This document shows, one piece after another, positions 7,837 to 14,038 of a stretch of DNA of 16,806 nucleotides (position 1 is its first letter; each line of letters begins with the position of its first letter). Source of the DNA: JAWVYT01 sp964605205 (GTDB lineage Bacteria > Gemmatimonadota > Gemmatimonadetes > Longimicrobiales > RSA9); assembly GCA_964605205.1 (NCBI GenBank), contig CAZSBL010000072.1:1-16806 (forward strand). Reading direction: 5' to 3'. Below the pieces are notes generated by a model that was not told where the DNA came from, did not search any database, and saw only the letters and a program-made list of their open reading frames with translations. The translations under genes were made by a program, and so were the position numbers.

Positions 7837-7906
7837 TTCTTCCCCCTGTGGATTCGTTCGAGCCGTTCCGACGGACCGTGTGCGCAAGCTTCGCGCCTGC
7901 CGGGTG

Positions 7907-9106
7907 TCAGGCGTCATCCCCCAGATACCCTCCAGGGGTGAGGCTCGCGGCCAGCATGACGGTGTTGATGTCCTCGTGCTCGGTCCAGGTCGGGGCCCGA
8001 CGGTTCTCGGGGTCGAGCCAGTGCTCGTGGATCGCCCCGCGCAGATGGGCCGCCCCCGCCATGGCCTCGGCGTAGTGCGCGACGCCCGGCAGCCCGGCGC
8101 CCGGCGACCCGGCGTCAGGCGACCCGGCGTCCGGCGACCCGGCGCCCGGCTGACCGTCGGCGGCGAGGCGGTTGACGGCCTCGATCCCCAGGGCCAGCCC
8201 CAGCTCCCGGAACGCCAGCCGCTGGGTGGCCGGCAGCTCCAGCATACGCGACCGCTGTACGGTGGCCAGGCTCCGCTCACCGGCGTCGAGCACCCGCTCC
8301 AGGATCTGGCGACGGCGAGGCTGGTGGGGCTCGGTGATCCGGGCCAGGAGCCATGCGTCGGTGAGCAGCGAGCCCGTACCCAGCGGGTCGTTGGTGGCCA
8401 GGTCACCGTCCTCCACCATGCCGGCCAGGGCGTCGATGGCGCCGTCGAGGCGGGCGGCGGTGGTCCCGTCCAGTGCCGCCGCGCGGTCCGAGCCGTCGCG
8501 CAGCGTGCTGAGCGTCACGTAGCCGTCCAGCGGGTCGTGCTGCCCCATGCTCGGCACCACCGGCCGGGAGAGGTCGATGCTCATCTTCCAGTAGAGCCGG
8601 GACGGCACGGACCCGGGCCCGTGACCGAACCGCTGGAAGGCGACGAGCCCGAGCTCCACGGCCCACCGGTGGTATCGGTCTCCGTTGGTCAGTCCGCCGG
8701 CCACGTCGGCGGTACGGTCCAGCGCCCGCACCCACTTCGTGAGGTAGTGAAAGTACTGGCCGTCCCGCTCCCACTCGAGCTGCCGATCGAACGGGTCGTC
8801 GGGGCCGCGCTCGGGGAGCGGCTTCCCGACCCGGAGCCCGCCGGCGGTGGGGTGCTCGGCGCCCTCGTCGTCCGGGAGCCCGCTGAGCCAGCCGTCCCGC
8901 TCATCGTCGGGGCGGTGGCGGCCGAGGACCCGATGGACACGGTCCACCAGCGCGAGGGCCTTTTCCCGCTCGTCGATTCCGAGCCAGGTGCACACCGCGA
9001 ACGCGTCCGTCCACAGGTACCGACGGTCTTCGGCCCCGCCGGTGAGGCCGGTGGTGGCCGCGAATCCGTCGAGGAGCGAGCGAGCCTGCTCTTCCGCCGT
9101 CGCCAT
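7907..9106 (-). CDS. Uncharacterised ~399-aa helical protein, possibly an alpha/alpha toroid
   Basis: I do not recognise a named family. The 399-aa product has no signal peptide or transmembrane helix. It is rich in amphipathic helices, with a distinctive central block: GRHRPDD, GGLRVGKPLPERG, EWERDGQYFHYLTKWVRALD, LYWKMSIDLSRP and SMGQHDPLDGY. The aromatic-rich helices and WTDAFAVCTWLG near residues 31-42 recall six-hairpin (alpha/alpha) toroid enzymes acting on sugars or lipids, but that is inference. Near the C terminus is a short low-complexity repeat (GSPDA/GAGSP, DNA ~8083-8152). The ATG at 9106 is preceded by GGAGGAC, a good ribosome site with 7-8 nt spacing. It is transcribed toward sodC and diverges from the HAD gene. 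Confidence 0.75.
   Translation of the reverse strand: MATAEEQARSLLDGFAATTGLTGGAEDRRYLWTDAFAVCTWLGIDEREKALALVDRVHRVLGRHRPDDERDGWLSGLPDDEGAEHPTAGGLRVGKPLPERGPDDPFDRQLEWERDGQYFHYLTKWVRALDRTADVAGGLTNGDRYHRWAVELGLVAFQRFGHGPGSVPSRLYWKMSIDLSRPVVPSMGQHDPLDGYVTLSTLRDGSDRAAALDGTTAARLDGAIDALAGMVEDGDLATNDPLGTGSLLTDAWLLARITEPHQPRRRQILERVLDAGERSLATVQRSRMLELPATQRLAFRELGLALGIEAVNRLAADGQPGAGSPDAGSPDAGSPGAGLPGVAHYAEAMAGAAHLRGAIHEHWLDPENRRAPTWTEHEDINTVMLAASLTPGGYLGDDA
8083..8152 (-). repeat. 15-bp tandem repeat inside coding sequence (pentapeptide GSPDA-like)
   Basis: About four and a half copies of a 15-bp unit (plus-strand form CCCGGCGACCCGGCG with small changes) encode repeated Gly-Ser-Pro-Asp-Ala / Gly-Ala-Gly-Ser-Pro units in the helical protein gene. 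The unit length is a multiple of three, so copy changes keep the frame. It probably forms a flexible linker and may vary in length between strains. Confidence 0.7.
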
Positions 9107-9120
9107 GGTTCCGTCCTCCG

Positions 9121-9147
9121 GTGGGGTGACCAGGGGATCCACCCCAC
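9121..9147. promoter_or_regulatory. 8-bp inverted repeat in divergent intergenic region
   Basis: GTGGGGTG (9121-9128) and CACCCCAC (9140-9147) are perfect inverted arms separated by 11 nt. They lie in the 114-base gap between the leftward helical protein gene and the rightward HAD gene, 15 bases before the leftward start. This position suits an operator or a 5' leader hairpin. A weak promoter-like pair for the HAD gene (TTGGCT at 9184-9189, TAGCTT at 9206-9211, 16-bp spacer) lies farther right. Confidence 0.25.
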
Positions 9148-9220
9148 AATGGGGCAAGAACGGTGCGAGTCGGCGGCGACCGGTTGGCTGGCGGGGCAAG
9201 GCTGTTAGCTTTACCACGCT

Positions 9221-9964
9221 ATGACGAACTACCGAGACATCGACCTGGTGCTGGTGGACTTCGACGACACGCTGGTGGACACGGCGCCGCGGTTCGAGCG
9301 GGCCCGGCGCCAGCTCTTCGAGCGGATGGAGGCGCTCGGCTTCGAGCGCGAGCACGTGGAGCACCTGCACCACCACGAGGTGGACCCCGGGCTCCGGGAG
9401 AAGTACGGCCTCGGACCCCGGCGGATGGCGCCGGCGTTCGCCGAGACGTACCGGGCGCTCTGCCGCCACGCCGGGGTCGAGGCCGACCCCGAGGTGGCGC
9501 GGGCGGTGCGTCGCTTCGGCGCCGACGTGGCGGGCACGCCACCGGCCATCGACGGGGCGATAGACGCGCTCCGGCGCCTCGCCGCCGCACTGCCCACCGC
9601 CGTCTACACGCAGGCCAGCGACCTCGATTACCAGATGGGGTGCCTCCGGGACGCCGGCGCCCTCGACGCGGTGGGGCCGGATCGGGTCCGGGTGGTGCCG
9701 CTCAAGACCGCCGAGGTGCTGCGGGAGACGCTGGCCGCGTTCGACGTACCCGACCCCGAGCGCACGTGGATGGTGGGCAACAGCATCCGGAGCGACATCA
9801 ACCCCGCGCTGGAGGTGGGTGTCCAGGCGATGCTGGTGGAGGTCGAGGAGCCGTGGCAGCACGACATGGTGGAGCCGCTCCACAACGGCTTCCCACGGGT
9901 GAAGACTTTTCGGGACGCGGTGGGGCTGCTCCTGGACGGGACCGGGTCGGAGGAGCCGCGATGA
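9221..9964 (+). CDS. HAD-superfamily hydrolase (phosphatase)
   Basis: This 247-aa cytoplasmic HAD-type phosphohydrolase shows all four motifs. Motif I is D13-F-D15-D-T17 (nucleophile D13, acid/base D15), motif II is T130 in AVYTQAS, motif III is K162 in PLKTAEV, and motif IV is GNSIRSDINPA with D192 as the Mg ligand. A helical C1-type cap fills residues ~20-105. Substrates of this subgroup are small phosphate esters and cannot be told from sequence. There is no strong ribosome site before the ATG at 9221, and the leader is short. The stop TGA overlaps the ATG of the next small membrane protein gene (ATGA), so the two are translationally coupled. Confidence 0.92.
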   Translation: MTNYRDIDLVLVDFDDTLVDTAPRFERARRQLFERMEALGFEREHVEHLHHHEVDPGLREKYGLGPRRMAPAFAETYRALCRHAGVEADPEVARAVRRFGADVAGTPPAIDGAIDALRRLAAALPTAVYTQASDLDYQMGCLRDAGALDAVGPDRVRVVPLKTAEVLRETLAAFDVPDPERTWMVGNSIRSDINPALEVGVQAMLVEVEEPWQHDMVEPLHNGFPRVKTFRDAVGLLLDGTGSEEPR

Positions 9965-10341
9965 ACGGCGAGGTGAGCGGCGAAGTCTGTATCGCCAATA
10001 TCGGACCGGGCGAGCGACGCCGGCGCCTGCTCTTCGGCCTCGTGGCGTGGGCGACGGCCGTGGCGATCCTCGCCGCGCTCCTCTTCCTCGACGCGAGTCG
10101 ACTCTGGCGCCTCACGCTCCTCGGCCCGCTCTGGGCCGGCGCCCTCGGGTTCTTCCAGTACCGGGAGAAGACCTGAGTGGCCCTGGCATCGCGCGGTCTG
10201 CGCGACATGGATGGGGGCCCGGAGACCATCGAGGACTCCGACGCGCTGGCCCAGGTCCGCAAGCAGGCCCGGCGGGTGCACGGGAAGGCGGCGCTTGTGG
10301 GGGTGGTGGGGACGCTCCTGATGACGCTACTGCCGGCCTGA
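9961..10341 (+). CDS. Candidate membrane selenoprotein (in-frame TGA at 10174-10176 read as Sec)
   Basis: Read conventionally this gene ends at 10176 as a 71-aa protein with two transmembrane helices (~24-44, ~50-66) after a basic RRRR cluster. The frame continues without indel beyond the TGA for 54 codons to a TGA at 10339-10341. About 90% of those codons end in G or C, and a further hydrophobic helix lies at ~110-125. The full product would be 126 aa with selenocysteine at 72, in the sequence REKT-U-VALASRG on the likely cytoplasmic side; C10 is the only other Cys. A SECIS-like hairpin begins just after the TGA (see 10174-10219). The ATG overlaps the HAD stop and has GGAGGAG 5 nt upstream. 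From memory, unverified, related small proteins carry Cys here. Alternatives are a nonsense mutation or two genes split at TGAGTG. No function is known. Confidence 0.72.
10174..10219 (+). promoter_or_regulatory. Candidate bacterial SECIS element following UGA codon
   Basis: UGA at 10174-10176 is followed by a hairpin. The outer stem is GGCCC (10179-10183) with GGGCC (10215-10219), and the inner stem is the perfect 6-bp TCGCGC (10189-10194) with GCGCGA (10200-10205). The apical loop GGUCU is at 10195-10199. The loop begins 18 nt after the UGA and opens with GG, within the known limits for bacterial SECIS elements (a G in the first two loop bases, 16-37 nt spacing). As I recall the E. coli fdhF element, GGUCUGC also falls at positions 22-28 counted from the U of UGA, exactly as here. 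This hairpin would bind SelB. Confidence 0.7.
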
Positions 10342-11119
10342 CCACAACGGCACCCGGCGGGGCGCCGCAACCGGCCCGGGGCGGCGAGCCGCTTCGCTGC
10401 GATCCGGGTGTCCGGCGAAAGGCCGGGCCCGTGGCGCCTTGTCCGCGCCCGGGGCCCCGGGCATCAGGCGCCGCGACCTACGCCCCGGCGACACGCCGTC
10501 AGGTGGCGGACGCGGCGCATCAGGCGGCGGGAAGATGCGTCGGCGACATCGGTCCGCGCCCGGGCTCGCAACCGGCCGGCCTGCGGCCGGCAGCGGCTCG
10601 CCCTGTGGGCTCGCAACCGGCCTCCGCTCCGGCAAACTGCGCCGGCCTGTCGGCCGGACGCAGCGGCTCGGCCCTCCGGCCCTCGCAAGGAAGGGCTCGC
10701 TCCGCTCGCCCTGCGCCGCCTGCCCGGACCCCGGATCTGCCCCGTACCGTTGCCGGTCCGCGCCCCCTCGATCGCCCTCGCCCCCCCCTTGCGAGCGGCG
10801 CAGCCGCGAGCCCCTGCGTCCGGCCGCAGGCCGGCGCCGGTTGCGAGGCGCGAAGCGCCGAGCCCCGTTGCAAGCCCGCAGGGCGAGCCTTTGCCCGGCC
10901 GCCAGGCCGGGCCTGTTGCGGCCGAAGGCCGCCTGATGCCCGGGGCCGACACCCTGACGCAGACCGACGCCGTCGGTGCCCGGGCCTGATGCGCCGCGCA
11001 CGTGGCCCGTCGGCGTGTCGCGGGGATGCCGGTCGCGGCGCCGGTTGCGGCGCGCCCGTGGCGCCTTCGAATGTCGCCGCGATACCAGCCGCGCCGCCAC
11101 GCGCGGCCCGGACGCGCGC
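10342..11119. repeat. Gene-free region of GC-rich palindromes in both orientations (REP/BIME-like)
   Basis: I see no credible gene in these 778 bases; the open frames are low-complexity Arg/Ala/Pro/Gly products. The region is built from short repeats. GCGCCGCAACCGGC (10362-10375) is inverted at 11040-11053. An 18-bp GGCCCCGGGCATCAGGCG (10453-10470) is inverted at 10930-10947. CGCGGCGCATCAGGC (10511-10525) is inverted at 10984-10998. GGGCTCGCAACCGGCC is repeated directly at 10562 and 10607. GCCCGTGGCGCCTT is repeated directly at 10427 and 11054. Hairpins include GCCGGCC-TGC-GGCCGGC (10575-10591) and its inverted copy (10820-10834). This looks like an intergenic REP-type cluster or a decayed non-autonomous element between a plus-strand and a minus-strand gene. 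Confidence 0.8.
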
Positions 11120-11983
11120 CTACTGGTCGATGACCCGGGTGAGGCCCTCCTGCGCCACACTCGCCACCAGCCGCCCGCCGCGCGTATAGAACGCCCCCCG
11201 GCTGAAGCCCCGGGCGCCGCCTGTGGTGGGGCTCTCCATGGCGAAGAGGAGCCAGTCTTCGACGTCCACGCCGCGGTGGAACCAGAGGGAGTGGTCGAGG
11301 GAGGCGACCATGACGTTGTCGCGGCGCCAGGTCAGCCCATGGGGCTGGAGTGCGGCGGCCAGGAGCCCGTAGTCCGACGCGTAGGCGAGGATGGCGGTGT
11401 GCTGGAGGGGCGTGTCCACACGGCCGATGGCCCGGACCCAGAGGTGGCGGACGGGCTCACGGGGCTCGGGGTCGAAGGGGTCCACCGGGTCGACGGGCCG
11501 GATGTCGAGGGGCCGGTCCTGGGTCAGGATCGGGCGCACGCCTTCGGGGATCCGGTCCTCCATCTCCCGGATCAGCTCGAGCTCACTGGGGAGCCCTTCG
11601 GGGCCCGGGACGTCCGGCATCGGCGCCTGGTGCTCGGGCCCCGTCTCGTGCTTGTGGAACGACGCCGACATGGTGAAGATCGCCCGGCCGTGTTGGATGC
11701 CGGTCACGCGACGGGTGGTGAAGCTGCCGCCGTCACGGAGCCGGTCCACGAAGTAGACCACGGGCGCGTCCAGGTCGCCGGGGAGGATGAAGTAACCGTG
11801 CATGCTGTGGATCGGGCGGTCGTCGTCCACGGTCCGGCTGGCGGCCACCAGCGACTGGGCCAGGACCTGGCCGCCGTAGATGTGGCGGGTCCCGATGTCT
11901 CGGTTGGTGCCGCGGTAGATATTGTGCTCGACGGGCTCGAGCTCGAGGGTCCCGAGCAGGTCCTGTGCGGTGTAATCGGTCAC
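11120..11983 (-). CDS. tesB: Acyl-CoA thioesterase II
   Basis: This is a double-hotdog acyl-CoA thioesterase of the TesB family (287 aa, matching the ~286-aa E. coli enzyme), which hydrolyses medium- and long-chain acyl-CoAs to free acids and CoA. The N-terminal hotdog has the HIYGGQVLAQSL motif (34-45) and HSMHGYFILPGD (59-70). The C-terminal hotdog holds the catalytic triad at the E. coli numbering: D204 (YASDYG), S228 replacing Thr (VASLDHSLWFHR) and Q278 (VAQEG). The start is a GTG at 11983 whose first bases overlap the stop of the upstream ligase-CBS gene (GTGA), so the two are translationally coupled. Why a thioesterase is coupled to a GCS2-like ligase is unclear. Confidence 0.95.
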   Translation of the reverse strand: MTDYTAQDLLGTLELEPVEHNIYRGTNRDIGTRHIYGGQVLAQSLVAASRTVDDDRPIHSMHGYFILPGDLDAPVVYFVDRLRDGGSFTTRRVTGIQHGRAIFTMSASFHKHETGPEHQAPMPDVPGPEGLPSELELIREMEDRIPEGVRPILTQDRPLDIRPVDPVDPFDPEPREPVRHLWVRAIGRVDTPLQHTAILAYASDYGLLAAALQPHGLTWRRDNVMVASLDHSLWFHRGVDVEDWLLFAMESPTTGGARGFSRGAFYTRGGRLVASVAQEGLTRVIDQ

Positions 11984-13911
11984 GACGCCTCACTCGCGGG
12001 GTTCCGGGGGTCGGCGGCCATCGGGTCCAGCAACTCCGCGGCCAGCGGCAGGAAGTCACGCTCACTCAGGATCCCCACCAGCTGGTGGTCCTGGACCACG
12101 GGCAGGCTGGAAACCTCGTGCTCGCGCATGAGCCGGATCGCCTCCGCCAGCGCAGTGTCCGGCGGCACGGTGACCGGGTTCCGGGTCATGATCTCGTGGA
12201 CGGGCACGGCGTCACCCAGCTCCCGGAGCCGGCCATCGGCCAGGAGGCGCAGCAGCGAGCGGTAGGAGATCAGCCCCACGAGCCGGAACTGCTCGTCCTC
12301 AACCAGGATCTGGCGGGTGCCCTCCCGGTCCATGATGAACGCGGCCAGGTCCACCAGCTCGTCCTGGGAGACGGTGAAGAGCTGGGTGGTCATGTACTGA
12401 TCCACTGTAGGGCCGGGGATGCCGGCGCTCTCGCCGATCCGGGCGATGGACCACTCGTGCACGGGGCGCCCCGACCGCTGTCGCTCGATCATGGCCGACG
12501 TCAGTGCGGCGCACCGTTCCGGCCGGCTCGTCAGCCCGGCCAGCGCCTGGGCCGACTTCTCGAGCCAGCGGGTGCCGGTGAGGTCGGCGGCCAAGCGTCG
12601 GTCGATGATGTCGAGGTAGCGGCCGGCCTCGGCGGGGTCCACGCCGAGCCGGTCGAGCCCGTCGGCCGCCAGCGGCAGGAGCCGATCCCGGATCAGCGCC
12701 CTGGCCCCCATGTCCTCGTCGTCGAGCCAGGTGAACGAGGTGTTCAGCCCGCGCCTGGCGGCGGCGATGAAGTTGGCCCGGACATCCGCGAAGTCGATCC
12801 GCCGCGGCAGGTCCGGGTACCGCTCGGGTACGGCGAACACGAGTCCGAGCCAGAACGCCGCGTTGGCCACCTCGTCGACGATGGTGGGGCCCGAGGGCAG
12901 CGCCCGGCACTCGATCCGCAGGTGGGGCTTCCCGTCGGTGATGCCGTAACACGGCCGGTTCCACCGGTAGACGGTGCTGTTGTGGAGTTGGAGGCACTGG
13001 AGCTCCGGCACGCCGCCCTGGTCGAGGACCGCCAGGGGGTCCTCGCACGGCTCCCGGGTCATCATGGTGCGGAAGTGGATGATGTCGTGCTCGAAGACCT
13101 CCGCCACGCCCCGCTCGACCCACGCGTCGCCGAACCGGACCCGTCGCACCAGCTCCCGCAGCGACGGGCTCGAGGTCCGGGAATCGATGGTCTGCCGGAA
13201 GACGGCGATCCGGGTCTCCGCCCAGAGCCGCTTCCCGAACAGGAACGGGGAGTTCGCGGCGGCCGCGAGGACCGGGGCCAGCACCAGCTGCGCGGCGTTG
13301 TAGAAGTCGGCGAACTCATCGGGCTCCACCTGCAGGTGGACCTGGAAGCTGGTGTTGCACGCCTCGATCATCATGGAGTCGTGCTCCACCCGGAGCTCGT
13401 CGATGCCGGCGATGTGCAGGAGCAGCCGGCCGCCGGCCTGCGCCATGGTGGCTTCGTTGAGCCGACGGTAGCGGTCCACCGGCGCCATGTTCCCCAGCGA
13501 GAGGTCTCGCTGCTGCAGACACGGCAGGATCCCGGTCAGGACCACTTCGGCCCCGTGATCGCGGGCCGCCGCCTGGACCCGGGCCACCAGCTCGTTCAGT
13601 GTGGTCTCGAGGCCCGAGAGGAGCGTCGGCTCCACCGGGACCGGCCGGGCGTTCACCTCCACGTTGAACCGGGCCAACTCCGTGGCGTACCGGGGGTCGT
13701 CGAGAGCGACCAGGATCTCTGGCGCCACCGGGGCGGGACGACGCTGGTGGTCCACCAGGATCATCTCCTGCTCCGCACCCACCCGGCGGACCCCGGTCTC
13801 GATCCGGCCTTCCTCCAGGATCCGCTGCAGCGCCCGGACGTCACGGAGCAGGGCGCGGGTGAACGCCGGGTCCGGCTGGCGGGGGATCGGTTGAGCTGGC
13901 ATGGGACGCAT
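11980..13911 (-). CDS. GCS2-like carboxylate-amine ligase fused to two CBS domains
   Basis: This 643-aa fusion begins with a glutamate-cysteine ligase family 2 (GCS2) type ATP-dependent carboxylate-amine ligase at ~35-450. It shows GAEQE (45-49), FNVEVNARPVP (82-92), LTGILPC (125-131), EACNTSFQVHLQV (183-195), SPFLFGKRLWAETR (221-234), HFRTMM (279-284) and HLRIECRALPSGPT (330-343). A CBS pair follows at ~503-558 (VDQYMTTQLFTV) and ~571-628 (VHEIMTRNPVTV, SSLPVV, GILSERDF), likely sensing adenine nucleotides. The family makes gamma-glutamylcysteine or related amides; the amine partner here is unknown. I place the start at the ATG at 13911, 13 nt after GCGGAGGAA; the ATG at 13902 is an alternative. 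It overlaps tesB by 4 nt and is divergent from cbiM. Confidence 0.88.
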   Translation of the reverse strand: MRPMPAQPIPRQPDPAFTRALLRDVRALQRILEEGRIETGVRRVGAEQEMILVDHQRRPAPVAPEILVALDDPRYATELARFNVEVNARPVPVEPTLLSGLETTLNELVARVQAAARDHGAEVVLTGILPCLQQRDLSLGNMAPVDRYRRLNEATMAQAGGRLLLHIAGIDELRVEHDSMMIEACNTSFQVHLQVEPDEFADFYNAAQLVLAPVLAAAANSPFLFGKRLWAETRIAVFRQTIDSRTSSPSLRELVRRVRFGDAWVERGVAEVFEHDIIHFRTMMTREPCEDPLAVLDQGGVPELQCLQLHNSTVYRWNRPCYGITDGKPHLRIECRALPSGPTIVDEVANAAFWLGLVFAVPERYPDLPRRIDFADVRANFIAAARRGLNTSFTWLDDEDMGARALIRDRLLPLAADGLDRLGVDPAEAGRYLDIIDRRLAADLTGTRWLEKSAQALAGLTSRPERCAALTSAMIERQRSGRPVHEWSIARIGESAGIPGPTVDQYMTTQLFTVSQDELVDLAAFIMDREGTRQILVEDEQFRLVGLISYRSLLRLLADGRLRELGDAVPVHEIMTRNPVTVPPDTALAEAIRLMREHEVSSLPVVQDHQLVGILSERDFLPLAAELLDPMAADPRNPASEAS

Positions 13912-13967
13912 CCGGTAGCGGATTCCTCCGCATGATGACGCCGGCAGCTTCGGGGGGCAACGGGCGC

Positions 13968-13997
13968 TTGATCGCGAAACGTCCCAGGCGTTACCAT
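13968..13997 (+). promoter_or_regulatory. Predicted sigma-70-like promoter for cbiMQO
   Basis: TTGATC at 13968-13973 and TACCAT at 13992-13997 are separated by 18 bp, in the 127-base divergent gap before cbiM. It is the only AT-richer spot in the gap and lies 41 bases before the ATG. I looked for a cobalamin riboswitch between it and the gene and saw none; the leader is too short. Prediction by eye only. Confidence 0.35.
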
Positions 13998-14038
13998 TCG
14001 CCCTGTCAGCGGCCCCCCAGCTACTCGGAGCGCACGTC

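Noticed and set aside
7907..9883. A single 658-codon minus-strand gene
   Set aside because: Its upstream part is antisense to the HAD gene and low-complexity. A strong ribosome site before the ATG at 9106 marks the real start.
9163..9960. Upstream extension of the small membrane protein frame to an earlier start
   Set aside because: It overlaps the whole HAD gene in another frame with Arg/Gly/Ala-rich noise. The ATGA overlap and GGAGGAG at 9961 fit the real start.
9961..10176. Nonsense mutation or sequencing error creating a pseudogene
   Set aside because: Possible, but it would not account for the GGUCU hairpin at the SECIS position, and the downstream codons show no decay.
10177..10341. 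Separate 54-codon gene starting at the GTG right after the TGA
   Set aside because: There is no ribosome site of its own beyond the upstream coding sequence. The frame is continuous with the upstream gene, and a SECIS-like hairpin occupies its start, so UGA recoding explains more. It stays the main alternative.
10342..11119. CRISPR array or non-coding RNA gene
   Set aside because: The repeats are irregularly spaced, in both orientations and unequal in length, with no uniform spacers.
10047..11189. 380-codon open frame through the repeat region
   Set aside because: The composition is almost only Arg, Ala, Pro and Gly, set by the GC repeats, and it overlaps real genes at both ends.
11965..13935. 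Long plus-strand open frame
   Set aside because: It is the shadow of the GCS2-CBS gene: Gly/Arg/Pro/His/Glu-rich with no motif, while the opposite strand has clear domains.
13912..14038. Cobalamin riboswitch before cbiM
   Set aside because: The gap is too short, and I see no B12-box-like conserved segment; only a possible promoter.
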